A DNA stretch of 64,000 nt. It comes from Aegilops tauschii subsp. strangulata (Eukaryota > Streptophyta > Magnoliopsida > Poales > Poaceae). Below are positions 21,633 to 32,364 of the stretch, one piece after another. The stretch spans positions 51,472,242 to 51,536,241 of the forward strand of contig NC_053037.3 in assembly GCF_002575655.3 (NCBI RefSeq), written 5' to 3'. Position numbers and translations under genes: made by a program. How positions within the stretch are numbered: the first letter of the stretch is position 1; the number at the start of each line of letters is the position of its first letter. Under the pieces are notes generated by a model. The model was not told the origin of the DNA. It ran no database searches and saw only the letters and a program-made list of their open reading frames with translations.

Positions 21633-21998
21633 TTATGTCTCCTTTGTTGGTGAAGAAGATGGTGGTGATGATGGGTAGTCGCACATCGAGCGTAAAAGAT
21701 TCTCCAACTTGCGGATAATGCCCTTGAGTGCAACAATACGCTCCTTCAACAAAATATTTTCATGTGTGAGATACTTGTTTTGTATACGAGCTAGCTCAAT
21801 CATCTTGAAAGCTTCGATCTCAGTTGGGGTAAGAAGATTGTGATCGAGTTGAAGGGTGTCTTCTGTTGCCGGAACTTGGTCCTCCTTAGCCTTCTTGGTC
21901 CCTTCATCCTTGTTGATCTCCATGGGTTCTTCCCTCTTCAGCTCTATCTTCATTTACCAAGCATCATTGTCACCATTGTTGGAGGTGGGGGACGACAT
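21633..21998 (-). pseudogene. G1 accessory ORF downstream of pol (coiled coil)
   Basis: An ATG at 21998 begins MSSPTSNNGDNDAW and meets TAA at 21956-21954. An in-frame ATG at 21953 follows at once and gives 106 residues (MKIELKREEP...). The C-terminal half has heptad-spaced Leu/Ile (IELARIQNKYL, NILLKERIVALKGIIRKLEN), predicting a coiled coil, and ends SSPTKET. It is not a known enzyme. It lies between integrase and the 3' LTR, where G2 has a different ORF with a similar coiled-coil end. It may be a structural or nucleic-acid-associated accessory protein. The function is unknown. Confidence 0.6.
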
Positions 21999-22161
21999 GA
22001 TGCCTGGCCTTGACAACCCTGACAGAAAACAGCTCGAAACAAGAACAGAGGATAATTGCGTGATACAGGAGTCAAAACCTTCGGGAGATTATATAATGAA
22101 TTTTTACCGACCAAAATACGTAACGTGCAAGAAAATGGAGTCCGGAGAGCACACGAGGTGC

Positions 22162-22215
22162 CCACGAGGTAGGGGCGCGCGCCCAGGGGGTAGGGCGCGC
22201 CCTCCACCCTCGTGG
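22162..22215. repeat. GC-rich palindrome in G1 interior
   Basis: The same CCACGAGG...GCGCGCC...CCTCGTGG design as in the LTR, here between integrase and the accessory ORF. G2 has one at the equivalent place (48837-48889). Confidence 0.75.
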
Positions 22216-22332
22216 AGGCCTCGTGTCCTTCCCGGACTGCTTCTTATTTTTCTATTTTTCTAAATATTCCAAAACGGAGAAATATTGCCATTAGAACTGT
22301 TTTGGAGTCGGTTTACTTACCGTACCACGTAC

Positions 22333-23881
22333 CTATTCCTTTTCGGAGTCTGAAACGTTCCGGAAAGTGTCCCTTATGTATTCCTCCGGGGTTACGGTTT
22401 CAATAACATTGGTTTCAACATTTATAGGATTACCTGAGATATAATGTTTAATTCTTTGACCGTTCACCACCTTAGGATTTGTGCCTTCGAAGTTGTTGAT
22501 TTTTATGGCACCGGAACGATAGACCTCCTTGATAACGTAAGGGCCTTCCCATTTAGAGAGAAGTTTTCCTGCAAAAAATCTTAAACGAGAGTTGTATAGC
22601 AATACATAATCACCTACATTAAACTCACGCTTTTGTATTCTTTTGTCATTGCCATCTTTTAACTTTTTCTTTAAACAACTTGGCATTTTCATAGGCTTGT
22701 GTTCTCCATTCATCAAGTGAGCTAATATCAAATAACCTCTTCTCACCGGCAAGTTTGAAATCATAATTGAGCTCTTTAATAGCCCAATATGCCTTATGTT
22801 CTAGTTCTAGAGGTAAGTGACATGCTTTTCCATAAACCATTTTATACGGAGACATACCCATAGGATTTTTATATGCAGTTCTATAGGCACATAATGCATC
22901 ATCAAGTTTCTTGGACCAATTCTTTCTAGATCTATTAACAGTCTTTTGCAAAATTAACTTGAGCTCTCTGTTGCTCAATTCTACTTGACCACTAGACTGT
23001 GGGTGATAAGGAGATGCAATTCTATGATTAACATCATATTTAGCAAGCATTTTACGGAAAGCACCATGAATAAAATGTGAACCACCATCAGTCATTAAAT
23101 ATCTAGGGACTCCAAACCTCGGAAAAATAACTTCTTTAAGCATCTTAATAGAAGTGTTATGATCAGCACTACTAGTTGGAATAGCCTCTACCCACTTAGT
23201 AACGTAATCAACAGCAACTAAAATATGTGTATATCCATTAGAGGCAGGAAAAGGCCCCATATAATCAAAGCCCCAAACATTAAATGGTTCAATAACAAGT
23301 GAATAGTTCATAGGCATTTCTTGACGTCTACTTATATTACCAATTCTTTGACATTCATCACAAGATAAGACAAACTTACGGGCATCCTTGAAGAGCGTAG
23401 GCCAATAAAAACCGGATTGCAATACCTTATGTGCAGTTCTATCTCCAACGTGGTGTCCTCCATAAGCCTCGGAGTGACACTTGCGTAGGATCTGTTCCTG
23501 TTCATGCTTAGGTACACAACGTCTAATAACACCATCTACTCCTTCTTTATAAAGGTGTGGGTCATCCCAAAAGTAATGTCTCAAATCATAGAAAACCTTT
23601 TTCTTTTGCTGGTATGTGAAACTAGGTGGTATAAATTTAGCAACGATGTAATTAGCATAATCAGCATACCATGGAGCAGTACGAGAAATATTTACGACAT
23701 TTAATTGCTCATCAGGAAAGCTATCATCAATAGGTAGTGGGTCATCAAGAACATTTTCTAACCTAGACAAGTAGTCTGCAACGGGGTTCTCAGCTCCCTT
23801 TCTATCAATAATATGCAAGTCAAATTCTTGTAGCAAGAGAACCCATCTAATAAGTCTAGGTTTAGCATCTTTCATTTCCAT
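22333..23881 (-). pseudogene. G1 integrase (one frameshift near the C terminus)
   Basis: The frame 23881-22646 has the zinc-binding HHCC block ([19 protein letters not shown] with [11 protein letters not shown]), then the core [34 protein letters not shown] and [11 protein letters not shown], so all three D-D-E residues are present. A shift after EKVKRWQ moves to the frame 22764-22333 ([20 protein letters not shown] ... FRNVSDSEKE), the GPY/F-type C-terminal domain with [12 protein letters not shown]. Only this shift separates it from an open integrase. Confidence 0.93.
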
Positions 23882-24917
23882 AAGATATTTAATAGCAGCA
23901 TGATCAATGTGAATAGTTACTTTAGAATCAACAATATAAGGTCTGAACTTATCACAAGCAAATACAACTGCTAAAAATTCTTTTCAGTAGTAGCATAATT
24001 TCTCTGAGCATTGTCTAGAGTTTTACTAGCATATTGAATAACATTTAATTTCTTATCAACTCTTTTCCCTAGAACAGCACCTACAGCATAATCACTAGCA
24101 TCACACATAATTTCAAAGGGTAAATTCCAATCAGGTGGCTGAACAATAGGTGCAGAGATCAATGCTTTCTTAATTATTTCAAATGCTTCTACACAATCAT
24201 CATCAAAGACAAATGGTATATCTTTTTGTAATAAATTAGTCAGAGGCCGAGAAATTTTTGAGAAGTCCTTAATGAACCTCCTATAAAATCCGGCGTGACC
24301 AAGGAAACTTCTTATACCTTTGATGTCCTTGGGACATGGCATATTTTCAATGGCATCAACCTTGGCTTTATCAACCTCAATACCTCTTTCAGAAACTTTA
24401 TGCCCCAAGACAATACCTTCATTAACCATAAAGTGGCACTTTTCCCAATTCAGGACAAAATTAGTTTCTTCACATCTCTGCAAAACTCGATCAAGGTTGC
24501 TCAAGCAATCATCAAAAGAGGAATATAGCCATCATGCATCTTTGAAAGGTAGCAGGTGCATTACATAAACCAAAAGGCATACGTCTATAAGCAAAAGTAC
24601 CAAAAGCGCAAGTAAAAGTGGTCTTTGATTGATCATTGGCTGACACGGGTATTTGAGAGAAACCAGAATAACCATCTAGAAAGCAAAAATGTGTATGTTT
24701 AGACAATCTTTCTAGCATTTGATCGATAAAAGGTAAGGGGTAATGATCCTTTTTAGTAGCTTTATTTAATTTGCGGAAATCAATTACCATCCTATAACCT
24801 GTAATAATTCTTTGCGGAATCAATTCATCTTTATCATTAGGAACTACGGTAATACCTCCTTTCTTAGGGACACAATGGACAGGACTTACCCACTGACTAT
24901 CAGCAACGGGATAAATT
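23882..24917 (-). pseudogene. G1 reverse transcriptase C-terminal part and RNase H (catalytic motif deleted)
   Basis: GYRMVIDFRKLNKATKKDHY and LDGYSGFSQIPVSANDQSK are present, followed by MPFGLCNAPATFQRCMMAIF. A deletion of about 59 bases (junction near 24520), judged against G2 46474-46532, then removes the FMDDFSVYG catalytic block and shifts the frame. RNase H continues at 24504-23971 (FLGHAGFYRRFIKDFSKISR, IMCDASDYAVGAVLGKR), with another single-base shift at about 23975. The N terminus is separated by the C2 insertion. Confidence 0.92.
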
Positions 24918-26497
24918 ATACCTGTAGGAGATATGCCCTAGAGGCAATAATAAATGATATTATTTATCTTCGAGTTCATAATTATGTTTATGTTCCATGC
25001 TATAACTGAATGATTCTCGACTCTGCAATATCCACGAGGCTCGGAGGAAGACTCATATGCACGTGTGGAATAATAAACGGTAAGAAGTATTCCTAGTCTG
25101 GCCTTTAAGACTAGCTCAAGTGTTGCATGATGGTTCTGTTTTCCTGATCATGGGCATGTCTATGCCAGCAATTTTGAGGGCACAATGTTAAGAGAACATT
25201 TGTGTTGAATCGACCCGGATTGATGTTATGCTAAGAGATTCATTCGTCACAAGTTAATGGTGCATAACACAGAGATGGTTAACGTTTGCATGATTCCTTA
25301 GACCATGAGAGTATCGAGTTTCTTCATGCTTGCTTCATGAACTTTGGGGTTTGTTAAACGTCATCCGTAAATGGGTGGCTATTACGGCGGCTTATGGGTT
25401 CATGGAAAAGTGTGTCAAGTAACTTGATAGCTCAATATTGGGATTTGCTCCTCCGACGATGGAGAGATATTCTCGGGCCCACTCGGTGTTAGGGTATCCA
25501 TCATCGTCTGGCCAGACACAATGTGATTTGATCACAGGGATGCCGCAACACAGAAACGAGAAAAGAGAACAAAACCGGTAACGAGGTAACTAGCATAGTG
25601 GACAAGTCGTTGATCCACGGGGATGCAAGTAAATCTCACCTCGGGTATTTGTAACATATCACGAAGCAACAGGAATAGCACACGACAACTGGAGGTTCAC
25701 TCGAATATTCATTCGTGTGGGTATAGGGGTCAATATGGGTGTCCACGGCTCCGATGTTGATCATAGATCGGAAGGGGTTCCAGGTCATGTCTATACTTCA
25801 CCGAACCTATAGGGTCACACGCTTAAGGGTCATCTATCTGCTGAATACTAGACAGGGAGTCTGAGAGAAAATCATCGAAAAAGTTTTGGACACCGAACAG
25901 TTTCGGACAGCGGAAAAGTTCGGCAGAGAGAGGTCACCGGATGAGTTTCGGTGAAACCGAAATAGTTGTTTTGGGGTATGCCATTAAGTCAAAATGGTTT
26001 CGGAACATGCCTGATAATTCTTGGAGGGTGCCAGAATCATAATGGAAACTTTTTGGAATTTTCAGAAATAAAAATCGGAAATGTTCCGGAGCTGCAGGAA
26101 CCGGTTCAGATGCTTTTCGCAGATGAAAATCACTAAACTGGAATTGTTCCAGAACGCGTTGAAAATTATTGTGGTGGGTACTAGAAATGTTCTAAGCCCA
26201 CATAAATATTTTCAGTTCGAACGGATGCTGAAAAATGTCGTCGTGAATAGTAAAAGTGCTTTTTGGGATATTTTATGGAAAGCCACCTTTTGGGGCTTTG
26301 CCCAAAAGATCTAGGGATGACATGGATGGATTGGGAGGCCCTCATGGGGGCCCCCAAGGGGTGTGGCCGGCCACACTTGGGGCTCCACCTTGGAGCCCCT
26401 CTTGTTCCTTGGTTTCACTCTTATGCCCTTGAGGAAGGACTTCATTCATGTGCATTTTGGGTTTTTGTGTTAAACTACCCTACCCCTTGGGATTTCC

Positions 26498-26505
26498 TAT
26501 AAATA
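26498..26505 (+). promoter_or_regulatory. C2 5' LTR TATA box
   Basis: TATAAATA precedes AGAGGTGGAGGG, a canonical position for the LTR promoter. The same element is at 33941-33948 in the 3' LTR. Confidence 0.7.
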
Positions 26506-26726
26506 GAGGTGGAGGGGCAGCCCTCCACACTCACTCTTTCTCACATACAAGTGCCATGCATGATATGGCTTCTCTCTCCCTCCCAGAGAAATAGTTTCGT
26601 AGAGCCGTAAGGCTGTCTGGGTTCCGACAGGAACTAGTTCTGGACGGCGAAGCCCTGCCGGATAGATGACACCGTATGTGTGCAACTCTGTAGAGAGATC
26701 GTAGTTTCGGTCTTAGTTCGTGAGTG

Positions 26727-26880
26727 CCTCCCGAAGGGCTGTCCGTGTGACCGTCCGAGTTTCGAAGGACCTCCCGAAGAGCTGTCCGAGTGACCATTCG
26801 AGTTTCGAAGGTCCTCCCGAAGGGCTGTCCGCGACACCGTCCGGGGGGCTGTTCAACCGCCTCCCGGAGGGCTGTCTGAG
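26727..26880. repeat. 43 bp tandem repeats in the C2 5' LTR leader
   Basis: Units starting CCTCCCGAAGGGCTGTCC lie at 26727, 26770, 26813 and (diverged, 47 bp on) 26860. They sit about 230 bp downstream of the TATA box and so inside the likely transcribed leader. Confidence 0.85.
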
Positions 26881-27086
26881 GAGCAGATGAGGGTATACAT
26901 CCTCGTGGTTGGGAGGTTGTAAATCCTAGCTGCGGGGATCTGCACCGCCGATCGTCATCGACTCTACTTCCCGCTGCACTACGTGTCGGTAATGAAAAAG
27001 ATCAAACCATCTATGCAGTCTCCATAGTGGTCCTGGGCTGGTGCGTAGGTCGGAAATTTTTTGTTGTCTATCGCGTTCCCCTACAG

Positions 27087-27100
27087 TGGCATCAAGAGCC
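27087..27100 (+). other. C2 primer-binding site
   Basis: TGGCATCAAGAGCC starts two bases after the LTR. It resembles the initiator-Met site TGGTATCAGAGC with changes. Confidence 0.6.
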
Positions 27101-29308
27101 GTGCTATGCGTAGATGCAGGTTGCGATCTAGAATACATAGAGATGTATGGGTATTGCATAATATAATTAGGTAGTAGATGAGGTCTATTGCTGAAAATTA
27201 TTTATGCGGGTGACAGATGAAATCTGTTACCCGACGTTCTTGTTGCTTCCCTAGAATTTGTGTTTGCTCAATCTCGAGACAGCATGGTGGATTTTGACAA
27301 AGTTCTGGCAATCCGTGATCCTGATTGATCATGGAAGTGCTACCAGTTCTTTGGGTTCTGCCATAGTCAAAAGAAAGATGAAATTCGCAGATGAAAGGGC
27401 ATTGCAGATATGATCTGCACGGGGGTCATGCGTATGACGAAGTTTAGTATGGGGCTCGAGATTTAATTATCTCGTGTTTCATACACCCCGAGATGTTAAT
27501 CTAGTAACTTGAATAATCATACTTGATGATAAAACATTGGTAGCTGCGGTTTAAGTCAAAACCTTAGAAGCCACGTAAAATAAATTTTTGCATAAACCGA
27601 TTAGAGGCGTCTAACTTGGCTTTGCAGGATGTGCATGTGATGTGGTATAGCAATGCTCATATTCAATTTGATTATGTATGAGATGACTATATGATGTAAT
27701 TAACATGACCTGCGTGTCATGATTCGGCATGATGGCTGGAGCCATATGATTGTCACTTTAATGACCTGCGTGTCAACCTTAAGTAATGCACTTATTTTAT
27801 TAGCTATAGAGATAGCAATATTATCTGGTGCATCAACAGGGTGGTGGCAATCTTCGTGAAGGTGAACACCGACGCGAATGCCGAAGACGAAGAAATGAAA
27901 TACTTCTTCGTCAGAAAGGGCTATACCATATCATGCTATTATGAATTGCCTGAGATGTTTATCCCTTATGATGCACCCTTCTTGATTGCGCGGTAGTCGC
28001 TTTTTATTAGGGTGATCTCTCACTTAAAATATCAAAGTAGTTAGTGTTCACCCAAGTGTAGCACCGTCTGAAATTCGTATCTTTTCGGGGTGCGCCATGT
28101 ACACATGAGCACGAATGAATCGAGAGGAATGAGGCGGGTGAGGTCAGACCTCACAGCAAGATCACTTGGTTGTCTTTGACGTTCAGGCAGGAGAGTCCTG
28201 AGCTCGGAACACGCCCATCGAAAGATGAACAAGAATCACATAGAGATGTCATTGGCAAGTTGGCCTACTGATTGAAATTCGTGTCATCAGTGATGAACCC
28301 GTCAATGGCATCGAATAGAAATATGGATCTTGAATCACTCTAAATCAATTATGAGAGATATTGATTTGAGTGGGAGCGCACTGTTGAATTAACATGTTTA
28401 ATTCTCAGTGCAATTAATTATGAACACTGTCTAAGTGTTTCTTGCAAAATAGTTGTAGAATAATGGCTCGCGTTTCCACCTTCCCTGTTAAAATTGAATA
28501 GCTGTTAAATATCTGGTTAAAACTTTACGTTTGGTAACGTAATGTGAGGATTGTCCTCAAAAGTGTCGAGAAGGATTTTTTCCTATCGCATGCTTTGTGT
28601 ATCCTCCCGCTAATGCTATGGATCATGTGACTCTCGTCCTTCGAACCAAAAGCTAGAATTCTGTTACGGTCAAGTGGAATATGTTTGCTTCCATGAAACC
28701 CAAACTTCGAAAGTTGGGATAGTTATATGATATTCATGGAAATGAAAATTATTTTCAGATACAAACAAAGCAATGTTTGTTTGCAAGTATTAGTAAAAGT
28801 GTTTACTATGCATTTGACTGTTGGGAAAGGGATCCAGAAGAACGCCTGTCATATAATGAAAGGTGAATAAAACAACAACTTAAAGAGAAAGGAAGTGTCC
28901 AAAGGGTGTTAGTATGACTTACACGCCTAGGAAGTCCGGGGCTAACGCCACTCTTAAGTTGGGTGCTTCTTTTGCGAGTAGGAGAAATACTAAAAGTTAA
29001 ACTGTTAGAAGTATAAAGGCAAAAAGAAAGATGACTGGAATATCCAGCTCATGTATGAATGTCATACAAGTTTTTGATGTATAGTAGGCTGGTCAAAGAT
29101 ATAGTTCTTGGGAATTATGGTTAAACATGTTAATCACTAATTCTTGGGTATTGTGAGTTAATCACAAAGATACCCGCTCGATTGCATTCTGTTACGAATC
29201 AATGTAAGAGCTACTATGGCCTAAAAAGACTAGCCAGAAATGAGGTTAAGGTATACATAGGGAACATAGTAAATGTTACTATACCTTCCATCAGTGTATT
29301 GTCGTCTG
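27101..29308 (+). other. C2 gag region, no longer recognisable
   Basis: This interval should encode gag, but all frames are closed by stops and I find no zinc knuckle. Only position and strand suggest its origin. Confidence 0.5.
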
Positions 29309-29672
29309 TATTTATTTTCATAATTCATTTAGAGTTTTACAAACTCTAGCCCATTGCATAAGGTATCTTGCAAGAAGGTTGTTCATAAGAGAACTTTTTA
29401 TGTTCGATGTTATGAATAACACAAGGGCCATACTTTCATTATGAATGAGATGTATGTTATGAATATTGATAATAATACAATACCTCTGGGTTTATTTCAT
29501 AATTCATTTTAGAGTTTCATACACTCTAGCCCATTGCACAATGTTTGTTGCAAAAGAGTTGTTCATAAAAACAACAATTGTTGTTAAGTATTATGAATAA
29601 CATGAAGGGCCATGCTTCCATCCAAGATGGGATGTATGTTATGAATATTGATGGTAAAATGATACATCCATA
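29309..29672. repeat. ~180 bp tandem duplication inside C2
   Basis: Two diverged copies (about 29309-29487 and 29488-29672) share TTCATAATTCAT, CACTCTAGCCCATTGCA with variants, TTGTTCATAA, TATGAATAACA and GGGCCAT. They lie between the presumed gag and integrase, in decayed sequence. Confidence 0.8.
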
Positions 29673-29679
29673 ACACTGA

Positions 29680-30600
29680 TGCTAAATGTCGCAAGACTAT
29701 GAGAATACCACACATGTGTGGCACTGCATTTGGTCACATTGGAGAAACCCGCATGGAAAAATTCCATTATGATGGATTTTGAAGTCGTTTGATTTTGAAT
29801 CATCTGGCACTTGCAACTTTTCCCCGAAAAGTGAAGTGACTGAAATACCGTTCACATGCCATAAGGAACGAGCAACAAACTTATTGGTGAGCATACATTT
29901 TGATGTGTGTAGTTCAATAAATGTTGTTGCAAGTAGTGGATTTATATATCTTCAGAAATGACTCAAGTAGATATATGGATATTTGCTTGATGAGACGTAA
30001 GTCTGGATTTTTTGAAATCATTCGAAAGGTTTTCAAAAATGAAGTAGAAGTTATTGTAACAAGGAAATTATGTTTCTGCAATTTTATTGCAGAAAGGAAT
30101 ATTTGCGTTACAAGTTTAGCGAATGTCTGATGAGTTGTGAAAAGAGTTTCATAACTTACAACTCCCGGAACACCACTATGAGTGGAATGTCTGTGAAGAT
30201 GTAACCAAACCATTTATGACATGGTAAGATCAAAGATGACATAAATAAATTTGCCATTATCACTTTTAAAGAGTAATGCTTTAGAGACTGCGGCTTTTAC
30301 ACTGACAAGAGCTCCATCAAGTCTGTTGAAATGACGGCATGGTATGGTACGCCCAACCATGTTATATCTTTTCTTAACATTTGGAATATGGGGCTTGTGT
30401 AAAAGGTTACAAATCTATTCCAAATCAGACAAGTGCCACTTTGTAGGTTATACCAAAATTTTGGGTATTCCTCCCTCACTATACCGAGGCAAATAGTTTT
30501 GCCACGAAACAATATGCTTTTAAAGAGAATGGTTCTTTCAAAAAGGTGAGTGGGAGAATACTGCAACTCGATGAGATAAACAGTATCTTCGTCATCAGGT
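29680..30600 (+). pseudogene. C2 GAG-pre-integrase and integrase remnant
   Basis: Short blocks survive: FGHIGETRMEKFHYDG (a decayed LGHI..ERM.RL zinc motif), EIPFTCHKERATNLL, NDSSRYMDICLM (from a DDFSRYGYIYLM-like block), KSESFE-like and APSKSVEMT, followed by SDKCHFVGYT. The frames between them contain many stops and shifts. These blocks and their order identify a Copia integrase, but the D-D-E residues cannot all be traced. Confidence 0.7.
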
Positions 30601-32340
30601 CAAAGGAAAGAGACCTTGGAAGAAATTCCAGAGTTTCCTACTGCGACTGATATGGAAGTCTCTACAATAAAATGTATGGACTTCGGTCGAACTTGCAGCT
30701 GAACCACGTAGGCAAGGCTCGTGCAAACCTCTCAGGATCGCAGACGAGATATTGTTGTTGGACAACAGTATACCTACGATACACAAGGAAGTGTTGATGG
30801 GCCCTGACTCCGGAATTGGCTAAATGCCAATACAAGCCAAGTTAGTTTCCATATAAGTGATTCAAGATTAAAACCTTGATACACCTTTCGGAAGACTTAG
30901 AGTCTAATGAATATTTATGGAACTTAAAACTGATACAGATAAAAATGTTTTATCCATAAAGCACGACTTGTTGAAATGACAAGTTCAAGAGTTGACTACG
31001 ATGAGGTTGTTTTCATCGTAGCGATGCTTAAAGTCGGTTCGGGTTGAACTAGCAATTAATACATATTTCAATCATGAATATGAAACATGGATGACAATAG
31101 GATTTCCATCTGATGGAAATGAAACCAAGGACTTGCATGTGTTACACTCCAAGGCATTTTGTCTATCCAGAGGATGCTAGTAAGGGTGCAAACTTCAGAG
31201 TTCCAGCGATGGACAGAAGAGAGCAAAATGGAGTTGGAATCTTCGTGCTTTGATGAAATGGTCAAAGGGGTTTGACTTCATCAATGTGTAACGAAGATGC
31301 TTGTAATTCAAGAAAGTAAGTGGGAGCGTAATAATATTTCTAAAAACCTTGTGTGCTTGACACATTGTTAATTGGAAATAAATTTCTTGACACGAATTAG
31401 GACTTCATTTGAAAATAGTTTTTGATGAAGTGCTTAGGCTAAATAGCCTCAATATTAGTCATAATGATCTATGGAGATAGATTTACCTAATAGGGCTAAG
31501 CAATGAATACATATTGACAAGGTGCTAAAACCTTTTAGCATTTAAAACCGCCAAGGAGTGATTCTTGCCGGATTCACATGGAAGAGTTTTTTGCAAGACT
31601 CGGTGTCCCAAAACACTGATGAGCAAAATAAATGATGCAGATTCCACACACTTTTGTGTTTGGATTAATCATGTATTCCATGGTATGTAAAACAACCAGA
31701 TATGTCCGATACTCCCAAGGTGTTGCGAGTATGGATACTAAAGTGATCAAAGTACTGATCGTGGGACAACAGTGAAAGATGTCATTGAGTACTAGAGTAA
31801 GTACTGATGATATGTTTTCTCGCAAGTGGAGATCATGAAGAGTTCGTTGTAAAATGTTACATCGATACAGTCTTCATCTTTTCTCCATGCGATTTTTGAT
31901 TTAAGTTAAGGGTTTTGTGTAACACACAATATGGTGGCACAGTTAGTTGGAATTTGTTCAAACAAGTTAATGTGCCGAATTCTATAACAAATGCAAAGTA
32001 TGTTACCGCTTTTTAAAGCGACAAAGAAGATGTTGAATCATATAGTTCATTCATGAACTTAGTGTGGTTCCAAGATGGCTTTTGTCAATGGGACACTACT
32101 GCAAGTAGTTGCTCCATAACTCAGTCTGATGAATCCAGGTTCGACCTGTGATTCGCATACATACCAAGCCAAGTCCACACAAAATATGAATTATGTGAAA
32201 GCGTAAAAACGCAAGGATATGCAAAGATACACAAGGAGCTGAAGTCGTCAGATCCGTTGGATATAAGGCTATACCACAAGCGAAGCATTTTTTACACCAG
32301 TATGCCATAGGTGTAAAGTGCATTAGCATTAACTAGATTA
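30601..32340 (+). pseudogene. C2 reverse transcriptase and RNase H remnant
   Basis: ILLLDNSIPTIHKEVLMGPD near 30745-30810 is a decayed start of the Copia RT region. YIDKVLK(R/P)F near 31511-31540, CPKTLMSKINDAD and VKCYIDTVFIFS follow. SITNAKYVTAF near 31980 corresponds to the S.TEAEY.A RNase H motif. No open frame exceeds about 90 codons. Confidence 0.65.
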
Positions 32341-32349
32341 TTGACTCTA

Positions 32350-32364
32350 GTGCAAGTGGGAGTC
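32350..32364 (+). other. C2 polypurine tract
   Basis: GTGCAAGTGGGAGTC directly precedes the 3' LTR. AGTGGGAG is the usual Triticeae Copia tract. Confidence 0.7.

Larger units (their letters stand above)
24923..27085 (+). repeat. C2 5' LTR
   Basis: It begins TGTAGGAGATATGCCC and ends GCGTTCCCCTACA. The first ~45 bp resemble solo LTRs S1 and S2. Confidence 0.95.

Noticed and set aside
26081..26314. 77-codon frame repeated at 33523-33756
   Set aside because: It is duplicated only because it lies in the two C2 LTRs. There is no sign of selection on the protein.
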